From NCBI RefSeq assembly GCF_030551255.1, contig NZ_CP130630.1, positions 7,669,501 to 7,733,500 of the forward strand: a stretch of DNA of 64,000 bases. The letters run 5' to 3'. The notes under the pieces are model-generated. The model searched no databases. It was given only the letters and a program-made list of their open reading frames with translations, and had not been told where the DNA came from. Both the position numbers and the translations under genes were made by a program. How positions within the stretch are numbered: position 1 is the first letter of the stretch; each line of letters opens with the position of its first letter. Positions 27,629 through 36,883 of this stretch are shown here, in pieces. The stretch comes from Streptomyces sp. NL15-2K. Its GTDB lineage: Bacteria > Actinomycetota > Actinomycetes > Streptomycetales > Streptomycetaceae.

Positions 27629-29437
27629 ATGGACGTTATGGGGGACAAGGCAACTCTGTTCGAGACAGGGCGATTTGTGCAGCCTTCCCGGCAGGACGAG
27701 GCCGAGGAGGTGGCTGACGACGCCGCCGAGGAGGTCCGCCGGCGGCTCGCGGCCGAAGCAGGCGACATCGAGGCGATGAGCGTCCTCGGAGCCATGCTGC
27801 TGCGCCGCGACGATCTCGACGGAGCCGAGCCCCATCTGCGTGCCGCCACCGCCGCCGGTGACCGTGCCGCCGCCAACAACCTCGGGGTCCTTCTTCACCA
27901 GCGTGGTTACGCCGACGAGGCCGCCGGATGGTGGCGGATCGCCGCCGTCGCCGGGTCCGCCGCGGCCGCGCACGCGCTGGGCCGTCATCACCGCGAGCGG
28001 GGCGACGAGCCCGCCGCGGAGTACTGGCTGCGCCAGTCCGCCGAGCAGGGCCACACGCTGGGGGCGTACGCGCTCGCTGATCTTCTGGAGCACCGCGGCG
28101 ACGGGGCCGAGCGGTGGCTGCGGGCCGCGGCCGAGCGGGGGCACCGGGAGGCGGCGTACCGACTGGCACGCGCGCTCGATCACAGAGCGGCGGCCGAGGA
28201 GGAGACCGGGGCCGACGACGGTGCCTCTCTGCTGGAAGAGGCCGAGCAGTGGTACCGGCAGGCCGCCGCGCGCGGACACCGGCGGGCCGCGCTGCACCTC
28301 GGGGCGATCCTGGAGAAGCGCGGCGAGCTCAAGGAGGCCGGGCGCTGGTACCTGACGTCCGCCAAGGACGGGGAGGCGCGCGCCGCCTGCGCGCTCGGGT
28401 TCCTGCTGCGGGACGCCGGGGACACCGAGAGCGCGGCCGTGTGGTGGCTCAGGGCCGCACAGGACGGGGACGGCAACGCGGCCAACGCGCTGGGCGCGCT
28501 GCACGCCGAGCGGGGTGAGCCGCAGACCGCCGAGCGGTGGTACCGGGCCGCGATGGACGCCGGGGACGACAACGGCGCGTACAACCTCGCGCTGCTCTGC
28601 GCCGAGCAGGGGCGGACCGCGCAGGCCGAGCAGTGGTACCGGCGGGCCGCGTACGCCGGGCACCGGGAGGCGGCCAACGCGCTGGCGATCCTGCTGTTGC
28701 AGGGCGGGGACGCGGCGGGGGCGGAGCCGTGGTTCTCGAAGGCGGCGGAGGCCGGGAGCGTCGACGCCGCGTTCAACCTCGGGATCTTGTTCGCGGGGCG
28801 GGGCGAGGAGCCCGTCGCGCTGCGGTGGTACGAGCGGGCCGCGGCCGCCGGGCACACGGAGGCGGCGTTGCAGGTCGGTATCGCGCGGCTGCGGGACGGG
28901 GACGAGCCGGAGGCGGAGCGGTATCTGCGGTGTGCGGCGGGAGGCGGCAGCGCCGAGGCCGCGTACCGGCTGGCGACCGTGCTCGACGCCCGGCGTCCGC
29001 CGGCGCCCGCGCATGAGCTCGGGGAGTCGGTGCACGAGAAGACCGAGTGCGAGGAGTGGTACGAGCGGGCGGCCGGGCAGGGGCACCGGCGGGCGCAGGT
29101 GCGGGTCGGGATGCTGGCCGCCGCGCGGGGCGATGTCGTGGAGGCGGCCCGGTGGTACCGGCGGGCCGCTGAGGCCGGATCGCGGAACGGGGCGTTCAAT
29201 CTGGGGCTGCTGCTGGCTCGGGAGGGAAGCGAGCCGGAGGCGGCGGTGTGGTGGACGCGGGCGGCTGACGCCGGGCATGGGCGGGCGGCGTTGCGGCTCG
29301 CCCTGGTCTACGCGCGTCGGGGGGAGCTGGCGGAGGGGCAGCGCTGGGCGGATCGGGCGGTTTCCTTGGGGCCGGTGGAGGTGGCCGAGCGGGCGGCTCG
29401 GCTTCGGGACGCGTTGCGGCAGGAGCTGTCGGCGTAG
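27629..29437 (+). CDS. Sel1/TPR-like repeat protein
   Basis: A 602-residue cytoplasmic protein built almost wholly of ~36-residue Sel1-like helical repeats, marked by recurring A..LG.LL, EAE.WYRRAA and AG..GAA.NL patterns from residue ~45 to the end. Such superhelices mediate protein-protein contacts; the partner is unknown. ATG 27629 is taken as start; ATG 27638 is also possible. Codon use stays GC-rich but the 3' half holds many GCG/CGG runs. It lies between two identical initiator tRNA genes. Confidence 0.85.
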   Translation: MDVMGDKATLFETGRFVQPSRQDEAEEVADDAAEEVRRRLAAEAGDIEAMSVLGAMLLRRDDLDGAEPHLRAATAAGDRAAANNLGVLLHQRGYADEAAGWWRIAAVAGSAAAAHALGRHHRERGDEPAAEYWLRQSAEQGHTLGAYALADLLEHRGDGAERWLRAAAERGHREAAYRLARALDHRAAAEEETGADDGASLLEEAEQWYRQAAARGHRRAALHLGAILEKRGELKEAGRWYLTSAKDGEARAACALGFLLRDAGDTESAAVWWLRAAQDGDGNAANALGALHAERGEPQTAERWYRAAMDAGDDNGAYNLALLCAEQGRTAQAEQWYRRAAYAGHREAANALAILLLQGGDAAGAEPWFSKAAEAGSVDAAFNLGILFAGRGEEPVALRWYERAAAAGHTEAALQVGIARLRDGDEPEAERYLRCAAGGGSAEAAYRLATVLDARRPPAPAHELGESVHEKTECEEWYERAAGQGHRRAQVRVGMLAAARGDVVEAARWYRRAAEAGSRNGAFNLGLLLAREGSEPEAAVWWTRAADAGHGRAALRLALVYARRGELAEGQRWADRAVSLGPVEVAERAARLRDALRQELSA

Positions 29438-29489
29438 GGATTGCGTTCCGGGGTTGCGTTCCGGTGCCGGTGCGTGCGGGTTCGTGTTT

Positions 29490-29508
29490 CTGGGGGCTCC
29501 GCCCCCAG
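29490..29508 (+). terminator. Short GC hairpin after the Sel1-repeat gene
   Basis: CTGGGGGC-TCC-GCCCCCAG, an 8-bp perfect stem preceded by TTT. GGGGGCTCCGCCCCC hairpins of this sort are frequent between Streptomyces genes. Confidence 0.65.
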
Positions 29509-29584
29509 GCCCCCGGCCCATGCCCATCGGCCACCCGTTTACTGTCGGTCAAGGGGTGGACCTCCCGACCTGCGGCTAAGCGAT

Positions 29585-29614
29585 TTGCTTCTGTCCGCGT
29601 CCTTGACGTAACGT
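29585..29614 (+). promoter_or_regulatory. Promoter of tRNA-fMet copy 2
   Basis: TTGCTT (29585-29590) and TAACGT (29609-29614) separated by 18 bases, 12 bases before the mature tRNA. Confidence 0.55.
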
Positions 29615-29626
29615 TGCATTCATCGC

Positions 29627-29700
29627 CGCGGGGTGGAGCAGCTCGGTAGCTCGCTGGGCTCATAACCCAGAGGTCGCAGGTTCAAATCCTGTCCCCGCTA
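29627..29700 (+). tRNA. Initiator tRNA-fMet (CAU), copy 2
   Basis: Base-for-base the same 74 bases as copy 1, with the C1/U72 mismatch and three G-C pairs under the anticodon loop. Identity extends to the six bases CTGAAG after the gene. CCA is not encoded. Confidence 0.96.
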
Positions 29701-29707
29701 CTGAAGG

Positions 29708-29742
29708 CCGAGGGCCGGAATCCGAAAGGGTTCCGGCCCTCG
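29708..29742 (+). terminator. Terminator of tRNA-fMet copy 2
   Basis: CCGAGGGCCGGAA / TTCCGGCCCTCGG arms, a 13-bp stem around a short loop. Confidence 0.85.
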
Positions 29743-29762
29743 GTGCGTTCCCGGAGCGCAGA

Positions 29763-30218
29763 TCAGGGGCGGTGGCCCACCGCCTCCTCGTACAAGGACC
29801 TGTTCACCGTCTTCGACTCCGGGAGCGGGTCTCCCTCCATCTTCTTGTAGTCCCCTGCGAAGTGCGTGTTCAGCGTGCGGATGTAGGCCCGGAGCAGGGC
29901 CACCCCCGCGTCCACGTCGTCGTTCAGCAGGCTCGGGCCGTACAGCAAGATCATGGCGGCCGGGCGGGCCACGCGGCGGAGCCGCACATCGGGCCGCAGC
30001 GTGGTACGGATCTCCAGCGTGCCCGTGCTCGGACGGAGCAGCCCCGCCGCTATGCGCAGCAGCGTGGACTTGCCGCAGCCGGAGGGACCGACGAGGCAGA
30101 CGAACTCGCCGGGGGCGACGGTCGGGTCGAGCGGGCCGAGCGCGTCGACGGTGTGCGGGGCGCGGCCGAAGGTGCGGGTCAGTTCGATGGCGTGGAGTTT
30201 TGGGTGCGGATCTCCCAC
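29763..30218 (-). pseudogene. Deletion remnant of an ABC importer: ATPase head joined to binding-protein tail
   Basis: This 151-residue ORF starts well (GTG 30218, GAGGAG five bases upstream) and its first ~68 residues are an ABC ATPase N-terminus ([11 protein letters not shown], Walker [24 protein letters not shown]). Q-loop, signature and Walker B are absent. From about residue 75 it reads like the C-terminus of an NMT1/THI5-type substrate-binding protein ([34 protein letters not shown]). An in-frame deletion of the rest of an ATPase-permease-binding-protein operon explains this best. A functional fusion is unlikely because no ATPase can be made. Confidence 0.75.
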
Positions 30219-30300
30219 GGTTGCTCCTCGCGGAGTTCGGTACGGGGCGGGGTGCCGCACGACGATATGACGACCTGTCAGATTCAGGAAGCCCGTACGA

Positions 30301-30380
30301 CGCATGGAGTCATCACGCGGAGTCGTCACGCGGAGTCGTCACGCGGAGTCTTCACGCCGAGTCTTCGCCACGGAGTCTTC
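30301..30380. repeat. 13-base tandem repeat
   Basis: The unit CGCGGAGTCGTCA (30316-30328) is repeated exactly at 30329 and with small changes at 30342 and 30355; flanking imperfect units extend the array to ~80 bases. Non-coding, between the importer remnant and the catR terminator. Confidence 0.85.
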
Positions 30381-30392
30381 GTACGCAGCGCA

Positions 30393-30422
30393 AAGCCCCG
30401 GCTCCCAAGGGGGCCGGGGCTT
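30393..30422. terminator. Terminator of catR
   Basis: AAGCCCCGGC / GCCGGGGCTT stem with AAA and TT flanks; downstream of catR on the minus strand. Confidence 0.8.
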
Positions 30423-30443
30423 CGGCGGGTGTCGCGGGCCTTG

Positions 30444-30860
30444 CTAGGCCGCCGCGCAGTTCGGGCAGACGCCGCGGTACGTCACCTCGACGTTCGAGAC
30501 CGTGAAGCCGAAGCGCTCCGAGTCGGGGAGGTCGGCCAGCGGGTTGCCGCTCGGGTGGACGTCCCGGATCGCGCCGCACTGGGCGCAGACCAGGTGGTGG
30601 TGCGGCCGGTGGGCGTTGGGGTCGTACCGCTTGGCGCGCTTGTCGGTGGCGACCTCGAGGACCTCGCCGAGGGAGACCAGCTCGCCCAGCGTGTTGTAGA
30701 CGGTCGCCCGGGAGATCTCTGGCAGCTTGGCGACGGCCCGCGCATGGACCTCGTCGGCCGTCAGGTGGACGTGATCGCCGTCGAGGACCTCGGCCACGAC
30801 ACGCCGCTGCGCGGTCATCCGCCAGCCGCGGCCGCGCAGTCGTTCCAGAAGGTCACTCAT
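30444..30860 (-). CDS. catR: Fur-family peroxide regulator CatR
   Basis: A 138-residue Fur-family repressor. The winged helix has ATVYNTLGELVSLGEV; the regulatory metal site HRPHHHLVC and the structural zinc pairs CAQC and CPNC are intact. The short form beginning MSDLLERLRGRGWRMTAQRR matches Streptomyces CatR, a PerR-like sensor that loses DNA binding on metal-catalysed oxidation. It is probably leaderless: TAGGCT on the minus strand ends 7 bases before the ATG. It is divergent from katG, whose promoter holds a CatR-like box, so direct control of katG is likely. Confidence 0.9.
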   Translation of the reverse strand: MSDLLERLRGRGWRMTAQRRVVAEVLDGDHVHLTADEVHARAVAKLPEISRATVYNTLGELVSLGEVLEVATDKRAKRYDPNAHRPHHHLVCAQCGAIRDVHPSGNPLADLPDSERFGFTVSNVEVTYRGVCPNCAAA

Positions 30861-30867
30861 AAAGACC

Positions 30868-30873
30868 AGCCTA
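30868..30873 (-). promoter_or_regulatory. -10 of the leaderless catR promoter
   Basis: TAGGCT on the minus strand, 7 bases before ATG 30860. Confidence 0.5.
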
Positions 30874-30920
30874 ACAGCAGGGGAACCAGATCCCGAATGA
30901 ATGTGACTTTGGAGCATTGC

Positions 30921-30948
30921 TTGACTTAGACATTGTCCATTGTAGGAT
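30921..30948 (+). promoter_or_regulatory. katG promoter with CatR/PerR-like box
   Basis: TTGACT (30921-30926) and TAGGAT (30943-30948) are 16 bases apart. Between them TTAGACATTGTCCAT (30926-30940) is an imperfect 7-1-7 inverted repeat, close to the TTAGACA-type boxes of CatR/FurA. A bound repressor would block RNA polymerase. Confidence 0.65.
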
Positions 30949-30986
30949 CGGGAGCGGCTTTGGCCAAGCGACAGGAACAGGCAGAA

Positions 30987-31187
30987 GTGACGTTGGCACC
31001 CTTGAGTGAGTCCCAGACTTCGACTACGACCGTCGAGGAACTGCGCGGTGCCGGCCTGCGGGTGACGGAAAACGGTCGGCGAGCCCCCCTGCCTGATGGT
31101 GTTCTATGGCCAAGGCTTCTCGAACGACGTCGCCGCGGTCACCTTCGGGGTCTGCGCCCCGACCGTTCCACCGCCCGCAGTTCCTGA
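30987..31187 (+). pseudogene. Truncated furA-like gene upstream of katG
   Basis: From GTG 30987 the frame gives TSTTTVEELRGAGLRVT, the usual start of a FurA-type regulator, then breaks into unrelated Arg-rich sequence and stops at 31187. In another frame ~31098-31165 reads as DVAAVTFGVCAPTV, which resembles the AEVTFWGVCPDC end of FurA. Most of the DNA-binding and sensing domain is missing. An internally deleted furA is the best reading, since furA-katG operons are common in actinobacteria. The short length means the match is suggestive only. Confidence 0.55.
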
Positions 31188-31204
31188 GCACCGTGATCCG
31201 CTAG

Positions 31205-33433
<2,229 letters not shown>

Positions 33434-33436
<3 letters not shown>

Positions 33437-33510
33437 TCAGGTCTCGTCTGAATCAGGTCTGGTCTGAATCAGGTCTCGCGTGATCTGGTCTCGTCTGGTC
33501 GGTTCTCGGC
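33434..33510. repeat. 15-16-base tandem repeat beginning at the katG stop codon
   Basis: Units of the type TGATCAGGTCTCGTC / TGAATCAGGTCTGGTC are repeated five times with small changes. The first unit starts with the katG TGA. Confidence 0.9.
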
Positions 33511-33522
33511 GGGGCACGTCTC

Positions 33523-33560
33523 GGCGGGCCGGATCCCCTGGACAGGGGATCCGGCCCGCC
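33523..33560. terminator. Bidirectional terminator between katG and the CBS gene
   Basis: GGCGGGCCGGATCCCC / GGGGATCCGGCCCGCC, a perfect 16-bp stem with a 6-base loop between converging genes. Confidence 0.9.
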
Positions 33561-33567
33561 GGCGCGT

Positions 33568-33960
33568 TCAGGCCGGTGCGGGCTGTCGTGCCGGGGCCCA
33601 GCAGCGGATGATGTCGCGGACCGAGACGATGCCGACGGGCTCGTCGTGGTCGAGGACGATGAGGTGGCGGAAGCCGCCGTGCGCCATGGCGCGGGCCGCC
33701 TCCTCCAGGGTCCAGGCCGGGGCGGCGAAGACGACGTCGGTGGTGGTGTGGGCGTGGACGGGTTCCGTGTCCGGGCTCTGGCCCAGGCCCACGGAGTTGA
33801 GTACGTCGCGTTCGGTGAGTATGCCGATACCGCCGGCGTCCGGGTCGAGGACGATGGCCGCGCCGACCCGGCGGGCGGACATCAGGGCGGCGGCCTGGCG
33901 GAGGGTGTGGGTGGGGCCGATGGTGAGGACCACCGTGCTCATGGCGTCGCGGACGAGCAT
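33568..33960 (-). CDS. CBS-domain pair protein
   Basis: A 130-residue cytoplasmic protein made of two CBS motifs (DAMSTVVLTIGPTHTLRQAA ... GILTERDVL and FRHLIVLDHDEPVGIVSVRD). A CBS pair usually binds adenosyl nucleotides and regulates a partner. No enzyme domain is fused and no obvious partner gene adjoins. AGGAGG lies ~14 bases before ATG 33960, a little far. Confidence 0.88.
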   Translation of the reverse strand: MLVRDAMSTVVLTIGPTHTLRQAAALMSARRVGAAIVLDPDAGGIGILTERDVLNSVGLGQSPDTEPVHAHTTTDVVFAAPAWTLEEAARAMAHGGFRHLIVLDHDEPVGIVSVRDIIRCWAPARQPAPA

Positions 33961-34105
33961 GGGTTGGAAGCACCTCCTACGAATCCCGGACTCCGTTAGT
34001 TCAAGGATTCACAAGTTCACAAATGAGGGTGCTCTCAGAGTGACAGGTAAAGCGGAGGTCAACAAGAGGGCGCGTGTGGTCGGTTGAGGGCGCAGGCGCT
34101 CTTCC

Positions 34106-34136
34106 GGTTATCTCAGTAACGCTGGTTGAGATAACC
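34106..34136. terminator. Hairpin overlapping the hisN stop codon
   Basis: GGTTATCTCA / TGAGATAACC, a perfect 10-bp stem with an 11-base loop. It is unusually A/T-rich for this genome and includes the last codons and stop of hisN. It may act as terminator or protect the 3' end. Confidence 0.6.
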
Positions 34137-34913
34137 CAGCAGCTCGTCGTGGAGCAGGCCGTTCGACGCGGCCGCGTTGCCGCTGTGCGGGCCCGGGCGG
34201 CCGTCGAGACCGGTGAAGGTGCCGCCGGCCTCCGTCACGACGATCGCGTTCGCGGCCATGTCCCACAGGGAGAGCTCCGGCTCGGCGCAGATGTCGACGG
34301 CGCCCTCGGCGACCAGCATGTACGGCCAGAAGTCGCCGTACGCGCGCGTGCGCCATACCTCGCGGGTCAGGTCCAGGAAGCCGTCCAGCCTGCCCTGTTC
34401 CTCCCAGCCGCTGAGCGAGGAGTACGCGAAGGAGGCGTCCGTGAGCTTCGAGACACGCGAGACGTGCAGGCGGGAGGCCGAGCTGAGGCTGCGTCCGGTG
34501 AAGGCGCCGTGGCCCCTCGCGGCCCACCAGCGGCGGCCGAGGGCGGGGGCGGAGACGACGCCGACGACGGGCTCGAAGCCGGTGTCGCCCGCCTCCATGA
34601 GGGAGATGAGGGTGGCCCAGACAGGGACGCCGCGTACGTAGTTCTTGGTGCCGTCGATCGGGTCGACTACCCAGCGGCGGGGGCCGGTGCCCTGGATGCC
34701 GTACTCCTCGCCGAGGATCGCGTCGCGGGGGCGGGCGCGCCCGAGTTGGCCGCGGATGAGTTCTTCCGCGGCCTTGTCCGCTTCGCTGACCGGGGTCATG
34801 TCCGGCTTCGTGTCGACCTTGAGGTCTAGGGCCTTGAAGCGGGCCATGGTGGCCGCGTCTGCCGCGTCCGCGAGGACGTGGGCGAAGCGGAGGTCGTCGA
34901 GGTAGTCGGGCAT
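34113..34913 (-). CDS. hisN: Histidinol-phosphatase of the inositol monophosphatase family
   Basis: A 266-residue Mg-dependent phosphatase: [16 protein letters not shown] and LSLWDMAAN are the three metal-binding motifs. This actinobacterial clade supplies the histidinol-phosphate phosphatase missing from the his operon; substrate is by family, as inositol phosphate activity cannot be excluded. ATG 34913 is preceded on the minus strand by TACCGT with 7 bases between, a leaderless arrangement. It stands alone between the CBS gene and a repeat-rich gap. Confidence 0.85.
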   Translation of the reverse strand: MPDYLDDLRFAHVLADAADAATMARFKALDLKVDTKPDMTPVSEADKAAEELIRGQLGRARPRDAILGEEYGIQGTGPRRWVVDPIDGTKNYVRGVPVWATLISLMEAGDTGFEPVVGVVSAPALGRRWWAARGHGAFTGRSLSSASRLHVSRVSKLTDASFAYSSLSGWEEQGRLDGFLDLTREVWRTRAYGDFWPYMLVAEGAVDICAEPELSLWDMAANAIVVTEAGGTFTGLDGRPGPHSGNAAASNGLLHDELLGYLNQRY

Positions 34914-34920
34914 GTAGCGA

Positions 34921-34926
34921 ACGGTA
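34921..34926 (-). promoter_or_regulatory. -10 of the leaderless hisN promoter
   Basis: TACCGT on the minus strand, 7 bases before ATG 34913. Confidence 0.45.
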
Positions 34927-35140
34927 TCTGTCGTTGCTGGTACGGGGCTACAGGGGGCCTTGGGGAGGGCTGTGCGGGGTTGGTGCCCGCGCTTTGTCCA
35001 GGCACCCGGCGTTTTCAGTCGCCCGGCGTTGGTGCTGGGCGGGGGGTGGGTCGCGCGGCCCGGCGCTACGGGGTGCCGCCTTCTGTGGGTCGGGAGCCGC
35101 CTCAGCGGCACGACTGCCCGCAGGCTGACGGCGGGGCGGG

Positions 35141-35528
35141 GGCGGCGCCCGCGGCTTGGCGGCCTCGGCTGGTGGTGGGGTGGGGCGGCGCCTGCGGCTT
35201 GGTGGCGTCGGCTGGCGATGGGGTGGGGCCTGCGCTTGTTGGCTTCGGCTGGCGGTGGGGCGGGGTGTGGGGCCTGCGGCTTGGTGGCGGTGGCTGGCGG
35301 TGGGGCGGGGCGGTGCCCGCGGCTTGGCGGCCTCGGCTGGTGGTGGGGTGGGGCGGCGCCTGCGGCTTGGTGGCGTCGGCTGGCGATGGGGTGGGGCCTG
35401 CGCTTGTTGGCTTCGGCTGGCGGTGGGGCGGGGTGTGGGGCCTGCGGCTTGGTGGCGGTGGCTGGCGGTGGGGCGGGGCGGTGCCCGCGGCTTGGCGGCC
35501 TCGGCTGGTGGTGGGATGGGGCAGTGCC
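35141..35528. repeat. Nested 168-base tandem repeat, G-rich on the + strand
   Basis: A 168-base unit occurs twice without a single difference (35161-35328 and 35329-35496), and a third, decaying copy follows. Each unit is itself four diverged subunits of 43, 37, 45 and 43 bases that all start GGC..CGGCTGG-like and share TGGGG.GGGG cores. The + strand is rich in runs of four G and could form quadruplexes. The surrounding gap 34927-35693 contains no believable gene: ORFs here are translations of the repeat. Confidence 0.92.
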
Positions 35529-35584
35529 CGCGGCTTGGTGGCAGTGGCTGCTCGCAGCCTGACGGCAGCGGCTGCCCGCCGCCC

Positions 35585-35654
35585 CACGGTGTTGGTCAGC
35601 CGTAGCCCACGGTGTTGGTCAGCCGCCGCCCCGCGGTGTTGGTCAGCCGTAGCC
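35585..35654. repeat. Three copies of a 23-24-base repeat
   Basis: Units CACGGTGTTGGTCAGCCGTA-like at 35585, 35608 and 35631, unrelated to the 168-base unit. Non-coding. Confidence 0.85.
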
Positions 35655-35693
35655 CGGCGGGTGTCGCGCGCCCCCGTGTGCCGCCGCGAACCC

Positions 35694-35722
35694 TTGACAG
35701 TGCCCCTGTGCGCGTCAAATCT
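35694..35722 (+). promoter_or_regulatory. Promoter/operator of the TetR gene
   Basis: TTGACA (35694-35699) and AAATCT (35717-35722) with a 17-base spacer. TTGAC...GTCAA (35694-35718) forms an inverted repeat over the promoter, a likely autoregulatory operator. Confidence 0.6.
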
Positions 35723-35754
35723 GGGGCGCAGAGCCGATCGCCCAGGGAGGCGAG

Positions 35755-36363
35755 ATGCCTGCAGCGCGGGAATCCCTGCTGGACGCCGCTTACACGGCGC
35801 TGGCGCGCCGGCCGTGGTCCGCTGTGCGGATGGTGGACGTGGCCGCGGCGGCCGGAGTGTCCCGGCAGACGCTGTACAACGAGTTCGGGAGCAAGGAAGG
35901 GCTGGCCCGGGCCCTCGTCAGGCGGGAAGCGGACGGGTATCTCACCGGCGTCGAGCGGGCGCTGACCGCGCACGGCGACGTCCGGGAGCGGCTGACCGCC
36001 ACCGCCGAGTGGACGGCGTCGACGGCCCGTGAGAACGCCCTCGTGCGAGCCATGCTCACCGGCTGCTGGAGCGAGCGGCTGCCCTCACCGACGCTGAAGG
36101 CCGTGCCGTCCTCCTCGGCCGTCCCCGCGCAGCGCCGGGCGGACGGCCCGCTGCCGTCACCCGGCGACTTCGTGGCCTTGGTGCGTGATCGGGCCGTGGC
36201 GGTTCTCTCCGGTCCCGGCGCGGCCAAGTCGGAGGTCGCCGAACTGGCCCGCTCCTGCGAACTCGTCGTCCGCCTCGCCCTGTCCTGCGTGGCGGCCCCG
36301 CCCGGCGAGGGCGGCGTGGCGGATCTCGTACGGAGCGTGCTGCAACGGCAGTTGACGGGCTGA
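35755..36363 (+). CDS. TetR-family regulator
   Basis: A 202-residue repressor with an N-terminal helix-turn-helix (VRMVDVAAAAGVSRQTLYNE, then FGSKEGLARAL) and a variable ligand-binding domain. ATG 35755 follows AGGGAGG. It converges on a small multidrug-resistance exporter gene, with four bases between the stops, so control of that exporter is plausible though the genes do not share a promoter. Confidence 0.88.
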   Translation: MPAARESLLDAAYTALARRPWSAVRMVDVAAAAGVSRQTLYNEFGSKEGLARALVRREADGYLTGVERALTAHGDVRERLTATAEWTASTARENALVRAMLTGCWSERLPSPTLKAVPSSSAVPAQRRADGPLPSPGDFVALVRDRAVAVLSGPGAAKSEVAELARSCELVVRLALSCVAAPPGEGGVADLVRSVLQRQLTG

Positions 36364-36367
36364 CGGC

Positions 36368-36691
36368 TCAGTGGGCGGAACCGGACAGCTGGAGTCCGAT
36401 CACGCCGATGATCACCAGGCTGATCGAGACGATCTTCAGGGTCGAGACGAGGTCGCCGAGGAAGATCATGCCGTAGATCGCGGTTCCCGCCGCGCCGATG
36501 CCCGTCCACACGGCATACGCCGGGCCCACGTCGAGCTTCTTCAGCGACAGGGTCAGCAGACCGAAACTGCCCAGGGCGAAGATGCAGAAGGCAACGGTCG
36601 GCCAGAGTCTGGTGAAGCCGTGCGACAGCTTCAGACAGACGGCGAAACCGGTCTCGAGCAACCCGGCCACGATGACCAGCAGCCACGCCAT
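36368..36691 (-). CDS. Small multidrug resistance (SMR) exporter, SugE/Gdx-like
   Basis: A 107-residue protein with four transmembrane helices. The essential Glu lies in LLETGFAVCLK, and SHGFTRLWP and PAYAVWTGIGAAGTA match the SugE/Gdx guanidinium-exporter branch better than EmrE. SMR proteins work as antiparallel dimers and exchange substrate for protons. ATG 36691 has GGGAGGA six bases upstream. Substrate (guanidinium or quaternary amines) is inferred from motif. Confidence 0.9.
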   Translation of the reverse strand: MAWLLVIVAGLLETGFAVCLKLSHGFTRLWPTVAFCIFALGSFGLLTLSLKKLDVGPAYAVWTGIGAAGTAIYGMIFLGDLVSTLKIVSISLVIIGVIGLQLSGSAH

Positions 36692-36883
36692 GTGCTGTCC
36701 TCCCGTAAGTCCACGTGTCCCAGCGTTTTGTGACCGCTTCATCAGGCTTCGCTCAGGCTTCGATCCGGGCTCGGTGCGATTATGCCCTTACCGGACCTAC
36801 GTCAAGACAAACAACGCAGAGGTCAGCAGCCTTCCCCGGATGCGTCCCCGGACGCGTCCCCGGACGCATCCCGGCAGCCTTCC

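Noticed and set aside
30301..30380. Possible CRISPR array
   Set aside because: Units are only 13 bases, contiguous, without spacers and without cas genes; it is a simple tandem repeat. The same holds for the arrays at 23505, 33434 and 35585.
30933..30986. Longer ORF upstream of the furA remnant
   Set aside because: It would start within the katG promoter elements, before any transcript could begin.
34878..36032. Gly/Trp-rich + strand ORF and Pro/His-rich minus ORF across the repeat block
   Set aside because: They are translations of the 168-base repeat. No start signal or conserved domain; the + frame also overlaps the TetR gene out of frame.
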